A stretch of DNA of 64,000 nucleotides from Dendrophyllia cribrosa (lineage: Eukaryota > Cnidaria > Anthozoa > Scleractinia > Dendrophylliidae). Of the stretch, positions 20,738 to 32,670 are shown piece after piece (positions within the stretch are counted from its first letter, which is position 1; every line of letters begins with the position of its first letter). The notes under the pieces were generated by a model. The model saw only the letters and a list, made by a program, of their open reading frames with translations. It was not told where the DNA came from and made no database searches. Location of the stretch: positions 27,788,434 through 27,852,433 of the forward strand of contig JAJLRJ010000004.1 in NCBI GenBank assembly GCA_024195265.1, in the 5' to 3' direction. The position numbers and the translations under genes are program-made.

Positions 20738-23136
20738 GTTTTGACCGCGAGTCGCCAACATTAAGCTTGATGTCATGTTTACGAAAACTCAACTTGTTTC
20801 ATGCATTAATTTGTACTTGCATTGTTCTGTTTTCAAAATTTTATACACGTCGAAAAAAACATTGAACTGGAAAACAGACCCTTCCATAACGTTTGGCACG
20901 TGTAACTTTACCCGGTAAATGGAAACCCTAGGTTTATCTTAATGAAAGTGCTTGGTATAACCACGGCTAATATCTGTCTAATATCTGAATTTTGGTTCAG
21001 CTAACGCCTACATGCGTCAAAAATCTAGCTACAACCATTACCGATTTTAATGCTATCATTTCTAACTTCACTATAAATCAACTTTAAAAACTGGCTTTCT
21101 TAATCCAAAACTGCGAAGCCTTGTACTATATGAACACACATGTAACGTAGTGGAACCTGATTGAGGCGGTAATGTTTTTACAAATCTTTGTACTTAAGTT
21201 CGATTAATAAAATATTCTTCTTGATGAGATAATGAACATATATAATTCTGTTTTTCTATTATCTCTTATTAATCTTATTATTCTGTTTCTCCGTTGTCAC
21301 TATAATTTATTTCTAATTTATTTATGTTAACTTTTGTGAACATTAAGGTTAAATACGTTCTACTTGATCAAATCTCAAAACATGCCCACATTGTTTTGAG
21401 TACCGTGCAAAGCTTTCCACAGTTGAGCTGTTGTTCAATGTACACTCTACATATGGAGTACTTTACTTCAAAGACAATAATATTTACAAATAATCTCTGG
21501 AGTGACCTAGTCTACTTAAAAAATATCCATTGCTAAATACGTCAATGGAAAATGTTACACTTTTTAAAACAAAGAAAAACTATATTCCGACTATTACTGA
21601 TTGGATTTAGTTACTTTGTTGAACCGCAAACAGCATGTCCTGCAGGCTCACACGAGTTGGATATTGCTTGAGTAGCAATATTATTCCGCCATCATCACAC
21701 AAGCACACAGCTGAAAACACATACAGGAAATATATTACACATTATACTACTAATTATCAACTTCAAACTCTTATTTGAAAACTTCAGTTAATCTTCAAGA
21801 TTCCTTTTTTTTTGTGAATTTCACCAATCCCACCTTTTTTTTCTCAAACACTTCCAAAAATCACCAAATAAAAAATCACAAAACAACACATCATATCAAA
21901 CTAACTGAGACATTTTTGGATTGTTTAAAACTAGAAGTTAGCGCAATAATTCCAGAAAACCGATCAAGATAGTGCAAACATGGCATTTAACTGTAATCCC
22001 TCCTTCAGATGAAAAATTGTTATAAACTAAAACAAACCTGAGGGAAAAAAGTAGGTCTCCACGATTTAAGAGTACTGCTATATAAAAAACCACAAGGCTA
22101 ATGAGGTATTAGGTCTTCACGATTTAAGAGTACCGCTATACAAAAAAAGGCTCCCTTTGGGAAGTACGTATCTACTGCACGCTGCTAAATTTTTGGATCT
22201 ACAGTTATTCAACTTTTCTTCTTCTGCAATTTTGGGGTCTTCCCGGGTATACCCCTTGTTTTTCTAAGTTGAATTCATTCAAGACTTAAAGGGTCGCTAA
22301 CTCTACTTGGTCAACTGGTGGGTAGCAAAGTATTCTTAAGATGCACAACCAACTTGTGAACACAGCTTCCTATCATCGCTCCAAGCTGCAGCTGGGAATT
22401 TCGTTGATTTCTCTTGCGGCTGAGAGCGATGAGAGGTGGTTGGACTCATAAACTTTTTACCAACTTAAAGAATGTAAACCTCTGCCTGCTTGCTGACCTG
22501 TTGTTTACTTTCTTGTAGTTCTGCTCTGCTGTTCAATCTCCACTGCATTGTTCATCCTAAAAAGACATCAAGCAGAAGTTCTTTTTTTGTTTCAGCTGAT
22601 TTACCCGAGTCTAGAAATACAGAGTTCCACAGAGACTGTGTGGGAGTAAAGCCTTTAATTAATAATAGAGATTCCAATATCGTTTTTGCTACCATAGGCA
22701 TAGGCTACCATAGGCATAGGCTACCATAGGCTACCATACCATAGGCTTAACTGCACGAGTTATTTTTTTATTTGAGAAGCTTCCCTGCTTGGCCTTAAAA
22801 CTTCCCCACCCCACAGAGGTTCACGCTTAAACGCAACCAATGACTCGCATGTGCAAAGCACCTTTTTTCAATGATTGTTAACACAGAAATAAAAGTTATT
22901 CGTCAAGGGCGTGAAAAATTCATGAAAAGCCGTTACTTTGTCATTGCATTACGTACTAACACCTTATCTATGTGTCGGAAACAAGATTTAACATCAATCA
23001 TATTTCTTGTTCAACTCTACAATGTTCAGGCGATAAAAACGAAAAGAAAATTAGACACTTGAAGGTAGTCTTCTCTATAAGAAAAGAAAGTTTTGCGAAA
23101 CAACAGCCGCTGAAAATGGTGACATTTGCCAATAGC
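20738..23136. other. Intergenic DNA
   Basis: No convincing gene on either strand. A short tandem array of TACCATAGGCATAGGC-type words lies at about 22688-22743. The words TCTTCACGATTTAAGAGTAC or close variants repeat near 22055 and 22110. Minor frames (21324-21536, 21775-21972, 22871-23232) lack family features. Confidence 0.4.
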
Positions 23137-26100
23137 TCACCTTTTGATCTTCCTGCTGTCTTTATCTCGAGGCAAACACACCTGGAGAACTTTGAAATTG
23201 GGTGTGGAGTTCCAAAGGCCAATGGCGAGTAGACGCTTATGAGGACAGGCTGCTAAACAGGTAACTCGACTTTCATTATCGATTACATTAAGTAGGTCAC
23301 CAGACTTGACGTTAAACAGTCGAACAGACTGATCAAAATAACTAACAACACATTCCTCGTCACTAACAAACGTACAATACCGTGGAATTGCATGTAACGT
23401 ACGAAGTGTGTTTCCTGAAACTGCATCCAGGACATAAGCGTCCGTAATGTCCGTAATGACAAGGAACTGTTCCAAAGGAGAAAACATCGCATCCAAGTCA
23501 TGAATGGCACATTCACTTTGAAGTAAATCATTTTTCCAGAGTACAGTTGTGTCATCCGACAACAGAAGTGAAGAACGTTCGATGCTTAAGAACTGACATT
23601 TACTGTTGCATGTAATAATGCCTCCATGTAAAACGGGGATTGTTGACACGATTTTGCCGCTGGTTGTATCCAGGACGTTGACATTTACTCCTTGTACGCA
23701 TGCCACTCGTTCTTCTGAGATGGGGATCATCTTAGTGATTCCTGTAAAGTTAGCCCACCTTTGGACACACTGAGACAGGTCACAATTCCACAACTCAAGA
23801 GTGCTGTTGAAATTTGGAATTGAAATTAGGATACCTCTCCCCACTGGACATACGTGTACATGTTCAGTTAGAGGAGAAAATGTAAGTTCGAGTTGTTTCT
23901 TTGCTATAAGCTCCCCACTCGACACGTTCCAAGCAGTAACTGATAGGTAACTTGTAACATACACGGTCTCACCATCTAAACTTAGTGCCACCTGCACAGC
24001 TCTGCCTTGAATGCTGTTGGTTACTTCATTAGTATTCAACATTTCTATTCTGCTGCTTGTGCAACTTAACAGACTTTGTTTATTGAGAACAAAAGTAAAC
24101 AAGCCATATGAGGTAAGGATATCGCCCAATAAAAAACCACAATCGTTAAAACATTTAAATTTCCTTAGATCATAAAAATCGTGATCAGAAGAAACATCTA
24201 AAGAAAAGGTGTGGAGGTCCACCATATCAACATCCAAACAAAACAGCCGCCAGTATGGGAAGAAAAGTTCAGGCGCAACCATACAAAAAAGACACCGATA
24301 ATCAGGTGAAAATTTTAACATTCCACATACTTCTGGGGTAGCCGTTTGTGCTAGTGTTCTAAAACCATTGATAACATCAAGCAAACATATCAAGCCATTA
24401 GAATGGGAAATAGCAAGTAGCCTTCCATCTCCAGACCATGCAAAAGATAAAACATCTTCATTTCTGGTGATCCGAGCAATCTCTGAGCCATTTTCCAGAC
24501 TCCACATGACAAGGCATTTGGCATTGTCAGGACAGTTAGTCAGTATCTTGGTCTTGTCTCCGGAAATTGAACAAACTGAGAACCTGCAGTTACTTTCGGG
24601 GAAAAGTGGTTTCAAGTCTCCGTCAATAGTGTAGACATGGCTAAGGATTCCTGGTAACACAACCTGTTCAGTAGGATGGAAGGCGACAGATCTGTAGAAT
24701 GACAACACAGATGACGAATTCAGCTTTTTACAGGGTAAAAGGCCACCGCACGAGTAAATCTTCGTTACTTTAACTGGACGTGTCCACACTAGCCTGCCAG
24801 TATGAAGTGACCACAACTGAAGCATTCCGTCAACACATTCACACACCATGTAATCCAAGTTTGGTGAAACGTCCAAACAGGTCACCATAGATGAACATTG
24901 AAATCGCGCTACAACACCTCCCTGCTGCGTCTCTTTGTGTACAAATTCCATATATGGTATTTCGGGATACTTGTTCTGCAAAAGGACCGATGCCTCAGCA
25001 GACAGCACTGTTCCTCCTTCGTTGAGCATGGCTTGCAAAAACAGGCCAAGATTATTTGTAAATCTGTGGAGGTACTTTCTTAACAGCAACAACAAGGTCT
25101 TGAGAATACTTTGGCTGCTTTCAGATAACACTGTACAAATCCCCTGCTTTTGGATCCACACAAGATCTTCAGCTGCTGTTGTGCTGTTTACACAGGTCTT
25201 AGCATACACTATTTCTAAATCCATCACGTATGCCTTTGTCAGTTTCTCCAGCGTATGTGGCTCCCTCTTCAGGCCTGGGTGTAACATGTGACGAGTACCA
25301 TGAATCAGCGTATACTTCTTAGTGGCGCTAAATTGAACGTTATCCACATCATTCCGTTTAAGATCATGAAGTTCGCCAGTACAGAGATCTGAAAGTATGC
25401 GGTCTCCTTCGTTCTCGTCCACGCTAAATTCGTGCTCCCCATAACACGACGCATCTGTTAACCAGTCTTTAACTGATTTGTGAATGACATGAAGACACCC
25501 ACCACGGATTGGAAGGAGTGCGGACACACTGCCTAAAGCTTTCAGTACTTTATGCCTTGCATGTGGTGAATTAGTACTAGGTACTAATACTTTAGAAACG
25601 AAACCAACCGGCAAAGGTTCTCTTGAAGCGGTAATGGCACGAAGCAAATTCGTGAACTCTTTTCCTTTAATGTCTAGTTCCTTCAAAAGTTCCCTTTCTA
25701 GACGTTTGAAATAGGAATAGTAGACTGAAGAAATCTTAAGTGGCAAGCTTCCATCAAGATCCGCTTGGTTTAAAACTGATGGATTCTCATTAATGAATAA
25801 AATGAGAAAATGAGCATACAACATGAGTCCTTCAGATTTCAGAACGAGTTTTTCTACCAGGGCGTCCACATTTTCTTGTCTGATGACATGACGCTGCAGT
25901 TTCTTTTCGAAAAATGTTCTGACGTCTTTTAGATTCTTTTCATCATTAGACTGTAATTCAAATGGCTTCAAGTGCGTTAATTTATCTGCAATGTTCGTCG
26001 CTGGACGCGTTGTGACAACAAAACGAACCCAAGTTGGAAGCTTGCAAAACTGGTTTGCAATCACGTCAAGCAGTTCATTTCGTCTTTGGTATTCACTTTC

Positions 26101-27390
26101 ATCCAGGCCGTCTATCACAATGAGCATGTTCCTCCCTGGATCACCTACAGCGCTTAGAGGTTCTTTGAATAGCAGTGCAAACAGTTCCTCCACATTCATG
26201 TTGTTGAGGTCGTCGCCCAGATTTCTTGACAGCTGTTCCACAAGAGCTTGCTTGTAGTCTGGTAAGGCATGGGATAAGTGACAGGCCAAGGACTGAAGCA
26301 TTAACTGTGGTTTACGATAACGTACATTGTTATGCTGACAAAAGTGGCTTCCTGACAATCTGCCAGCCTCTTGTATTCTCTTGCAAATCACAGCAGCTAT
26401 GACTGATTTTCCCATCCCTGCATTCCCACTGATCACCATTACACGGTTTTGAGAGCTGCTGTCATCCATCCAGTTCTGAACTCTGTCAAAGACCCACTCA
26501 CGGGTATCTGCTTGAAATCGTTCTACATGATGGTCAACATCTCCTCTGAATTCTGACTTGGCAAGATTCCGAAAGACTTCATCTGCCCTGTCCTTTTCTC
26601 TCCCTTCTTTTAAGCAATCGACTGCTTCTTTTACTTCTTCCACTGTCTGTTCAGTTTTAGTCTGGGTCTTAAGAACTTCTTCCATGGTCTGATACACTTG
26701 TTCAACAGTCTGTTGAATTTTGGTCTGGGTCTGACGTACCTCTTCAACTGCTTGTTGGGTGTTGGTCTGAAACTGTTGAATGTTCTTCAGCTGTGACTTG
26801 ATATCCTCTTCACTGTCAGCCCACTCAAGTAACGCATCAATATAATCTTGCTCCCCACCTTTCTCTGCCTTCAACCTATCCACTTCTGCCTGATCCAGGC
26901 CAAGACCCACAAGAACAGCACTAATTTTCATCCACAGAGCAGAGAACGTTAGTGTATCAACACCAGTGGTTGTCACATGACCATACACCACATTGCGATA
27001 GAATTTAACACGGGCAAGGTTAGCCTCATGAGAGGTGTCACTTGGGGATGGTTTGGTGTGCCATCCGGAAGGGGGAGGGGATAGTCCACAAATGTTGGCC
27101 AGAAGAAGGAATAGCAGAGTGATGTCGAAGGTGATGGAGTCTGGTGCGGCCCCACCAGGTGGCGGGAACAGTTTGTCCCACTGAGGTTTGTGTAAAACCT
27201 TTTTCTTTAAGAGATTGTGAAGTATTGTTTTGTTTGCATTGAGACCAGCAGCCAACCTAGCAGGAGGGTGATGACTGTCGAAAACATTCCTTAGAATTGT
27301 TGTACCACCATCGATAAGAAGTCTGCTCAGCTTGGCTCCATTTGTCTTCTCCACAGAACTGGCCAGGGGTGATGGTGCTGTAGTCGCCAT
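23137..27390 (-). CDS. HEPN (DZIP3-like)-coiled coil-NACHT-WD40 protein, NLR-like
   Basis: A 1,417-residue frame from ATG 27390 (MATTAPSPLASS). A CAG acceptor next to 27424 shows that the 29 codons upstream are mostly intron, so this start is preferred over 27477. Residues ~17-170 match the DZIP3-like HEPN domain (RNVFDSHHPPARL, KPQWDKLFPP, ITLLFLLLANICGL, FYRNVVYGH). Residues ~195-270 form a coiled coil with repeated QT(Q/K)T. NACHT follows: Walker A GNAGMGKS (322-329), Walker B MLIVIDGLDE (422-431). From about 830 to the end are WD40-type blades (CLDVSPNLDYMV, LQLWSLHTGRLVW, AWSGDGRLLAISHSNG). In the family, the NACHT ATPase oligomerises on ligand sensing, with repeats as sensor and the N-terminus as effector; such proteins are expanded in corals and proposed to be innate sensors. 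No frameshift or stop is seen. Ligand and role here are unknown. Confidence 0.9.
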   Translation of the reverse strand: MATTAPSPLASSVEKTNGAKLSRLLIDGGTTILRNVFDSHHPPARLAAGLNANKTILHNLLKKKVLHKPQWDKLFPPPGGAAPDSITFDITLLFLLLANICGLSPPPSGWHTKPSPSDTSHEANLARVKFYRNVVYGHVTTTGVDTLTFSALWMKISAVLVGLGLDQAEVDRLKAEKGGEQDYIDALLEWADSEEDIKSQLKNIQQFQTNTQQAVEEVRQTQTKIQQTVEQVYQTMEEVLKTQTKTEQTVEEVKEAVDCLKEGREKDRADEVFRNLAKSEFRGDVDHHVERFQADTREWVFDRVQNWMDDSSSQNRVMVISGNAGMGKSVIAAVICKRIQEAGRLSGSHFCQHNNVRYRKPQLMLQSLACHLSHALPDYKQALVEQLSRNLGDDLNNMNVEELFALLFKEPLSAVGDPGRNMLIVIDGLDESEYQRRNELLDVIANQFCKLPTWVRFVVTTRPATNIADKLTHLKPFELQSNDEKNLKDVRTFFEKKLQRHVIRQENVDALVEKLVLKSEGLMLYAHFLILFINENPSVLNQADLDGSLPLKISSVYYSYFKRLERELLKELDIKGKEFTNLLRAITASREPLPVGFVSKVLVPSTNSPHARHKVLKALGSVSALLPIRGGCLHVIHKSVKDWLTDASCYGEHEFSVDENEGDRILSDLCTGELHDLKRNDVDNVQFSATKKYTLIHGTRHMLHPGLKREPHTLEKLTKAYVMDLEIVYAKTCVNSTTAAEDLVWIQKQGICTVLSESSQSILKTLLLLLRKYLHRFTNNLGLFLQAMLNEGGTVLSAEASVLLQNKYPEIPYMEFVHKETQQGGVVARFQCSSMVTCLDVSPNLDYMVCECVDGMLQLWSLHTGRLVWTRPVKVTKIYSCGGLLPCKKLNSSSVLSFYRSVAFHPTEQVVLPGILSHVYTIDGDLKPLFPESNCRFSVCSISGDKTKILTNCPDNAKCLVMWSLENGSEIARITRNEDVLSFAWSGDGRLLAISHSNGLICLLDVINGFRTLAQTATPEVCGMLKFSPDYRCLFCMVAPELFFPYWRLFCLDVDMVDLHTFSLDVSSDHDFYDLRKFKCFNDCGFLLGDILTSYGLFTFVLNKQSLLSCTSSRIEMLNTNEVTNSIQGRAVQVALSLDGETVYVTSYLSVTAWNVSSGELIAKKQLELTFSPLTEHVHVCPVGRGILISIPNFNSTLELWNCDLSQCVQRWANFTGITKMIPISEERVACVQGVNVNVLDTTSGKIVSTIPVLHGGIITCNSKCQFLSIERSSLLLSDDTTVLWKNDLLQSECAIHDLDAMFSPLEQFLVITDITDAYVLDAVSGNTLRTLHAIPRYCTFVSDEECVVSYFDQSVRLFNVKSGDLLNVIDNESRVTCLAACPHKRLLAIGLWNSTPNFKVLQVCLPRDKDSRKIKR

Positions 27391-27990
27391 TGAAGTCACA
27401 AGTGCAACGGTCCACCAAATGTTCCTGAATAAGGAATAACAATAACGAAATACCATTTTTGTAATGCAGAAAGACATCTATTTTATTAGAAACCATTTTA
27501 TATGTACATGTTCATTAAGTAATTCAATACAGAGATCACCCTAATGATCAGGAAAGGTTGTCGTTTACTTACTGAAAATGATATATTGATATATATGAAA
27601 TAAATAAATCGTTTACTTACTGTTGAGTACAGTAGTCAGCAAAAACCAACAACATACTTATGGAGTGTGTAAGTTTTATATGAATGCATTTACATCCAGT
27701 TAATGTAACTTGTAATACAATACAGTTACTTTTGTTGTAAGGGACCAACCTTGGGACCAGGAAATGTTAATTGCTGTTGACAGGAGATGGTCACTTATGA
27801 GAGTACAGTTCTTAAGTTAATGACCTGTTTCTTAAGTTTCATTAGCAGTACATGTTAGAAATTGTCTTGAAAAAGCAGACTCTCTCATAACCCTAGAGAC
27901 CAGCAAAGAAGAGCGCTGATGTGAGGTTGTCGCTTATTTATGGGAGTGGCTGCTCTTTATTGTATTCTTCTTTAGTTGATGATTTTTGAC
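27391..27990. other. 5' region of the NACHT gene and edge of the minisatellite
   Basis: 27391-27424 is probably 5' untranslated exon sequence joined to an upstream exon by the acceptor at 27425-27427. From about 27860 the sequence ACTCTCTCATAACCCTAGAGACCAGC begins as a diverged relative of the 134-bp repeat seen at 40.6-41.0 kb (shared words CCCTAGAGACCAGC and GGGAGTGGCTGCTC). Confidence 0.4.
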
Positions 27991-30855
27991 TTTAGTTTCA
28001 CTATCAGTTTGCTTCACAATGTACTCTACATGTATTGGTACAGTTGACTATCTTAGTTTCACTATCAGTTTGCTTCGCAATGTACTCTGTACATGTATTG
28101 GTACAGTTGACTCTCTCTTAGTTTCACTATCAGTTTGCTTCACAATGTACTCTACATGTATTGGTACAGTTGACTCTCTCTTAGCTTCACTATCAGTTTG
28201 CTTCACAATGTACTCTGTACATGTATTGGTACAGTTGACTCTCTCTTAGCTTCACTATCAGTTTGCTTGACAATGTACTCTGTACATGTATTGGTACAGT
28301 TGACTCTCTCTTAGTTTCACTTTCAGTTTGCTTCACAATGTACTCTGAACATGTATTGGTACAGTTGACTCTCTCTTAGCTTCACTATCAGTTTGCTTGA
28401 CAATGTACTCTGTACATGTATTGGTACAGTTGACTCTCTCTTAGTTTCACTATCAGTTTGCTTCACAATGTACTCTGTACATGTATTGGTACAGTTGACT
28501 CTCTCTTAGTTTCACTATCAGTTTGCTTCACAATGTATTCTGTACATGTATTGGTACAGTTGACTCTCTCTTAGTTTCACTATCAGTTTGCTTCACAATG
28601 TACTCTGTACATGTATTGGTACAGTTGACTCTCTCTTAGTTTCACTATCAGTTTGCTTCACAATGTACTCTGTACATGTATTGATACAGTTGACACTCTT
28701 AGTTTCACTATCAGTTTGCTTCACAATGTACTCTGTACATGTATTGGTACAGTTGACTCTCTCTTAGTTTCACTATCAGTTTGCTTCACAATGTACTCTA
28801 CATGTATTGGTACAGTTGACTCTCTCTTAGCTTCACTATCAGTTTGCTTCACAATGTATTCTGTACATGTATTGGTACAGTTGACTCTCTCTTAGTTTCA
28901 CTATCAGTTTGCTTCACAATGTATTCTGTACATGTATTGGTACAGTTGACTCTCTCTTAGTTTCACTATCAGTTTGCTTCACAATGTACTCTGTACATGT
29001 ATTGGTACAGTTGACTCTCTCTTAGTTTCACTATCAGTTTGCTTGACAATGTACTCTGTACATGTATTGATACAGTTGACTCTCTCTTAGTTTCACTATC
29101 AGTTTGCTTCACAATGTACTCTGTACATGTATTGGTACAGTTGACTCTTTCTTAGTTTCACTATCAGTTTGCTTCACAATGTACTCTGTACATGTATTGG
29201 TACAGTTGACTCTCTCTTAGTTTCACTATCAGTTTGCTTCACAATGTACTCTACATGTATTGGTACAGTTGACACTCTCTTAGTTTCACTATCAGTTTGC
29301 TTCACAATGTACTCTGTACATGTATTGGTACAGTTGACTCTCTTAGTTTCACTATCAGTTTGCTTCACAATGTACTCTGTACATGTATTGGTACAGTTGA
29401 CTCTCTCTTAGTTTCACTATCAGTTTGCTTCACAATGTACTCTATACATGTATTGGTACAGTTGACTCTCTCTTAGTTTCACTATCAGTTTGCTTCACAA
29501 TGTACTCTGTACATGTATTGGTACAGTTGACTCTCTTAGTTTCACTATCGGTTTGCTTCACAATGTACTCTGTACATGTATTGGTACAGTTGACTCTCTC
29601 TTAGTTTCACTATCAGTTTGCTTCACAATGTACTGTGTACATGTATTGGTACAGTTGACTCTCTCTTAGTTTCACTATCAGTTTGCTTCACAATGTACTC
29701 TGTACATGTATTGGTACAGTTGACTCTCTCTTAGCTTCACTATCAGTTTGCTTCACAATGTATTCTGTACATGTATCGATGCAGTTGACTCTCTCTTAGT
29801 TTCACTATCAGTTTGCTTCACAATGTACTCTGTACATGTATTGGTACAGTTGACTCTCTTAGTTTCACTATCAGTTTGCTTCACAATGTACTCTGTACAT
29901 GTATTGGTACAGTTGACTCTCTCTTAGTTTCACTATCAGTTTGCTTCACAATGTACTCTGTACATGTATTGGTACAGTTGACTCTCTTAGTTTCACTATC
30001 AGTTTGCTTCACAATGTACTCTGTACATGTATTGGTACAGTTGACTCTCTCTTAGTTTCACTATCAGTTTGCTTCACAATGTACTCTGTACATGTATTGG
30101 TACAGTTGACTCTCTTAGTTTCACTATCAGTTTGCTTCACAATGTACTCTGTACATGTATTGGTACAGTTGACTCTCTCTTAGCTTCACTATCAGTTTGC
30201 TTCACAATGTACTCTGTACATGTATTGGTACAGTTGACTCTCTCTTAGTTTCACTATCAGTTTGCTTGACAATGTACTCTGTACATGTATTGGTACAGTT
30301 GACTCTCTTAGTTTCACTATCAGTTTGTATCACAATGTACTCTGTACATGTATTGGTACAGTTGACACTCTCTTAGTTTCACTATCAGTTTGCTTCACAA
30401 TGTACTCTGTACATGTATTGATACAGTTGACTCTCTCTTAGTTTCACTATCAGTTTGCTTCACAATGTACTGTGTACATGTATTGGTACAGTTGACTCTC
30501 TCTTAGTTTCACTATCAGTTTGCTTCACAATGTACTCGGTACATGTATTGGTACAGTTGACTCTCTTAGTTTCACTATCAGTTTGCTTGACAATGTTCTC
30601 TGTACATGTATTGGTACAGTTGACTCTCTTAGTTTCACTATCAGTTTGCTTCACAATGTACTCTGTACATGTATTGGTACAGTTGACTCTCTTAGTTTCA
30701 CTATCGGTTTGCTTCACAATGTACTCTGTACATGTATTGATACAGTTGACTCTCTCTTAGTTTCACTATCAGTTTGCTTCACAATGTACTCTGTACATGT
30801 ATTGGTACAGTTGACTCTCTCTTAGTTTCACTGTCAGTTTGCTTCACAATGTACT
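27991..30855 (+). repeat. 65-bp minisatellite, left block (~44 copies)
   Basis: Unit landmarks are TCAGTTTGCTTCACAATG, TACTCTGTACATGTATTGG and ACAGTTGACTCTCTCTTAG. Units are 65 bp, with 61-63-bp variants lacking one or two CT steps or a GT. Neighbouring units are nearly identical, with variants such as TTGACAATG or GTATTGATAC scattered through, as expected from unequal exchange. All frames across the array arise from the repeat. No spacers or unique inserts, so this is not a CRISPR-type array. Confidence 0.95.
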
Positions 30856-31017
30856 TGTAGGGGCACCCCCACCCCACCCCAGTTGGTCGCAGAGTCACGT
30901 GATCAATAGAGCACGAGGTGGAATAGAACATGTAGAAGATGAACCGAAGAGAAGCTTCGTGTGCTGTGTGTTTGATTTGTATCTTTACTGTTTGATGCTG
31001 GGCCAACACCCCTAACA
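30856..31017 (+). repeat. 5' LTR (162 bp)
   Basis: Begins TGTAGGGGCACCCCCACC and ends GGGCCAACACCCCTAACA, with the TG...CA ends of LTRs. It differs from the 3' LTR at one site (CACGTGATC here, CACGTGACC there). No clear TATA box is visible within so short an LTR. Confidence 0.95.
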
Positions 31018-31038
31018 TTTGGCGACCCCGCCAGGACT
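31018..31038 (+). promoter_or_regulatory. Primer-binding site region
   Basis: TGGCGACCCCGCCAGGAC begins at 31020, two bases after the LTR. TGG is complementary to the CCA end of a tRNA, as expected. I do not assign the tRNA species. Confidence 0.6.
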
Positions 31039-31338
31039 GTCACTCGGGCAAAATTTGCCTGAATGTAGTGACGAAACGAAACTTCGGTGCTTTTGGGTTC
31101 GCTTTTCGCTTTTGCGAACCGAACGACGCGTGAGCTTTGCTGATGTGCATGCACATCCACATGTGGACGACATTGCGTGTTATTCTGGCGACTGGAAAAC
31201 TCAAGGCAAGCTACATTTTGAATGAAAATGCATTCTGGCCCTGTGTAATTTCGTCGAAGAGTGTGGTGCAAGTGTAAATGCTGTGGTAACGAGCAAGTTG
31301 TTTCGTCTGTTTATCTTTGTTTATCTCTGGAAATCAAT

Positions 31339-32670
31339 ATGGCGACGGAAAGCGAAATTGAGGAGCTTCAACTTGAATTGGAAGCGAAAGTTTGTGGTCT
31401 TGATGTCGATGCACTGGGACAGCTAGCAGAACACCTAACACTGGAAAAGGGAAAGCTAGGAAGGTTGCAGCTGTCGAAGCGAATCCGTGAGAAAATAGAG
31501 CTAGACGTGAGCGAAGAAGACGATAAGAAAACATTTCTGGTCGGCCTCCTTGCATTTGTGAAGGGGAAACCACCTCCGCTCGAAGATGACACAACAGGAA
31601 CGAAAGTGAAAGTTGAACCACCTACCCCGACAGAAAAAGCAGCCGAGAAAGCACAAGGCGAAGAAACGAAGGTAAATGTTGATGTTAGCAAGGTGCTTAG
31701 GCGGGAGTTTAAGATTCATGGTGTTGTGGCGGGAGATAACTTTAAGGACGGTCTGTCGTTTGTTAGTTTGGCGCGACAGATAGAATCTGGGACAAAGGCG
31801 GGCTATAAAGAGAGTGAAATTGTAGAAGCTGTTATTCGTGCAGTTAGTCCAAGCCTTCAACTGAGATCTTACTTAGAGATGATACAGGATCTATCGTTAT
31901 CTCGCTTAAGGCAGATTATGAAAGCTCATTTTAAGCAAAAGTCAGCAACGGAACTGTACCAGGAACTGTCTGTCTTACGCCAGGAAGCAAATGAATCTCC
32001 CCAAGGTTTTCTTGTGCGGGCTTTGAACTTAAAACAGCAGATTATTTTTGTGTCAAATGCCACTGATGATTCCATCAAGTATGAGCCCTCTCTTGTCCAA
32101 GCATTGTTCCTTCATGTAGTAGAGACAGGGTTACAAGATGAATCAGTTAGAGCTAAACTACGCCCTTTACTCGAAGTAGCTTCTGTAACTGATGAACAAC
32201 TTATGGAAAGGGTCAATCTGATTATGTCGGCAGAGACAGAACACCAGAATAAGATGGGTGTAGCTGGTAGGAAAGGGGCAAGGGTTAACCAGGTTGAAAC
32301 TGCCTCGCCTCTAAGTAACCAAACCCAGTCAAGTTCAAGTCCACCACCCCAGGCTGAGAGTAGCAAGTCCCAGAAAAAGGAGCCAAAACCCAATACTCTG
32401 GTGACAGCATTGGAAGCAGTGCAGTCAAATCTTGCCTCCCTGAAAGAATCCTTTGACAGAGTCAGCGCCCCAGTAGAGAGGAGTCCTTCCCGGCATTATG
32501 CATCTGGTAACTGGTCACAGTTTCAGCGGCGTCAGTGTAGTTCATGTAGGACAGCGGGTGCAGACAACTGTGATCATTGCTTTAAATGTGGCTCAACAGA
32601 TCATTTTGCTCGAGGATGTAGAAGGGTGTCGGGAAACGGGAGGAGGCTGCATCAGCGGGACAGGGTGTAG
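31339..32670 (+). CDS. gag: Gag protein of the Gypsy element
   Basis: 443 residues from ATG 31339 ([11 protein letters not shown]) to TAG at 32668-32670; the frame is open further upstream but this ATG follows a plausible leader. The N-terminus is a helical charged region, the middle a capsid-like helical domain ([20 protein letters not shown], then [13 protein letters not shown]), followed by a Ser/Pro/Gln linker and a Cys/His tail with one CCHC zinc knuckle, [14 protein letters not shown], at residue ~414. Gag assembles the particle and binds element RNA. The -1 slippery site lies in its last 14 codons. Confidence 0.9.
   Translation: MATESEIEELQLELEAKVCGLDVDALGQLAEHLTLEKGKLGRLQLSKRIREKIELDVSEEDDKKTFLVGLLAFVKGKPPPLEDDTTGTKVKVEPPTPTEKAAEKAQGEETKVNVDVSKVLRREFKIHGVVAGDNFKDGLSFVSLARQIESGTKAGYKESEIVEAVIRAVSPSLQLRSYLEMIQDLSLSRLRQIMKAHFKQKSATELYQELSVLRQEANESPQGFLVRALNLKQQIIFVSNATDDSIKYEPSLVQALFLHVVETGLQDESVRAKLRPLLEVASVTDEQLMERVNLIMSAETEHQNKMGVAGRKGARVNQVETASPLSNQTQSSSSPPPQAESSKSQKKEPKPNTLVTALEAVQSNLASLKESFDRVSAPVERSPSRHYASGNWSQFQRRQCSSCRTAGADNCDHCFKCGSTDHFARGCRRVSGNGRRLHQRDRV
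32631..32637 (+). promoter_or_regulatory. -1 ribosomal frameshift site GGGAAAC between gag and pol
   Basis: In the gag frame the codons read TCG GGA AAC, so the heptamer is correctly phased as G GGA AAC, a canonical X XXY YYZ site (the same heptamer is known from simian retrovirus gag-pro). Gag terminates 31 bases later, while the -1 frame is open through the pol ORF, which has no ATG upstream of the MYND and protease regions. A possible downstream stem pairs GGGAC (32657-32661) with GTCCC (32684-32688). The slip is inferred, not shown. Confidence 0.8.

Noticed and set aside
27391..27477. Start of the NACHT protein at 27477
   Set aside because: A CAG acceptor next to 27424 and the HEPN-proximal ATG at 27390 fit better; the upstream 29 codons read as intron and leader.
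27986..30825. Several ORFs of 64-101 codons across the 65-bp array, and the array's CRISPR-like regularity
   Set aside because: The frames repeat the same translated unit and arise from the tandem repeat; there are no unique spacers between repeats and the setting is eukaryotic.
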